Source: a virus. From it: a stretch of DNA of 39,896 bases. The stretch spans positions 1 through 39,896 of IMG/VR virus record IMGVR_UViG_3300027749_000226. One strand, given 5' to 3'. Below are positions 39,575 to 39,896 of this stretch, piece after piece. The first letter of the stretch is position 1; every line of letters starts with the position of its first letter. Below the pieces are notes generated by a model. That model was not told the origin of the DNA. It made no database searches and was given only the letters and a program-made list of their open reading frames with translations. The position numbers were made by a program, and so were the translations under genes.

Positions 39575-39896
39575 TAGGCGTTTGGAGTAATTACGATGCA
39601 GCCCATGTATCCAATATATACACCGTTATAAGTAGACTGAGGTGTGTAAGGGTCAGGATAATTTGAAACATCTCCCGGTTGTCCTGCTTTGGTGTATCGT
39701 TGAGCATCCGACGAATTGCCGGGAGTTGCACCAGAGCCTGCGCTCGTGCTCCCAGATGTGACGTTGTACACTACGCCTGAGCCACCACCACCACCTTGCC
39801 GAATCGCAAGACCATAACCAGCACCACCACCACCATAAAAACCAGAACCACCGGCTCCGGCTCCTCCTCCAGCAGCACCTCCATTTGGAACGCCGA
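39574..39896 (-). CDS. Gly-rich virion protein, C-terminal part (cut by window edge)
   Basis: About 107 residues of the end of a protein that continues beyond the right edge. The first 45 visible residues are Gly/Ala-rich with occasional Tyr and Phe (GFYGGGGAGYGLA, IRQGGGGGSG), followed by a polar Ser/Thr/Asn segment ending in GYMGCIVITPNA. Gly-rich ends of this kind occur in tail fibre or tail-tip proteins. The visible GTG at 39771 is not the true start: the frame stays open to the edge. Confidence 0.65.
   Translation of the reverse strand, partial: GVPNGGAAGGGAGAGGSGFYGGGGAGYGLAIRQGGGGGSGVVYNVTSGSTSAGSGATPGNSSDAQRYTKAGQPGDVSNYPDPYTPQSTYNGVYIGYMGCIVITPNA

Overview
The window reads as part of a lytic, tailed double-stranded DNA phage genome, most likely podovirus-like. 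The evidence is a phage replication set (primase-helicase, DUF2800 nuclease, DUF2815 single-stranded DNA-binding protein, family A DNA polymerase, VRR-NUC nuclease, SNF2-type helicase) and a T7/P22-like order of tail tube, nozzle and internal ejection proteins. Terminase, portal, major capsid protein and RNA polymerase are not visible, and the right edge cuts a gene, so the genome is larger than the window. There is no integrase, rRNA or convincing tRNA. Most start codons lack a Shine-Dalgarno sequence and many leaders are A-rich, which suggests a Gram-negative host whose mRNAs often lack that signal (Bacteroidota or PVC group are possibilities). That host guess is inference only.

Layout. 1-1332: mostly non-coding, with one small zinc-ribbon gene on the minus strand, an AT-rich patch and a chain of hairpins just before the first plus-strand gene. 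1333-6504 (+): accessory early genes, including a MoxR-type ATPase, a DUF3150-like protein and a metallopeptidase/VWA protein that probably work as one unit, plus low-complexity small proteins. 6593-17113 (+): the replication module, compact, with many genes joined by ATGA or GTGA overlaps. 17110-19107 (-): a small holin-like protein, a beta-rich protein, a Dps/ferritin-like protein and a membrane protein. 19193-20928 (+): a two-gene island (glycosyltransferase and methyltransferase) on the opposite strand to its surroundings. 20934-39896 (-): virion genes. Read in their own direction these are a Gly-rich protein, a sulfotransferase-like enzyme, a collagen-like/beta-helix spike, a second collagen-like protein, a small acidic protein, tail tube, nozzle, collar-like protein, GNAT-like protein, four internal/ejection proteins (the last a 1552-residue polyvalent protein with a metallopeptidase motif) and three small genes ending with an HTH protein.

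The plus-strand early/replication genes and the minus-strand late genes converge at about 17.11 kb, where the two stop codons overlap. Four things look most worth following up: the structured leader at 1145-1315, the repeated leader/start motif of the early genes, the MoxR/DUF3150/VWA operon, and the boundary peptide that recurs between the modules of the polyvalent protein. Several genes too short for standard calling are described, notably a 56-residue holin-like protein and a 27-residue membrane peptide.
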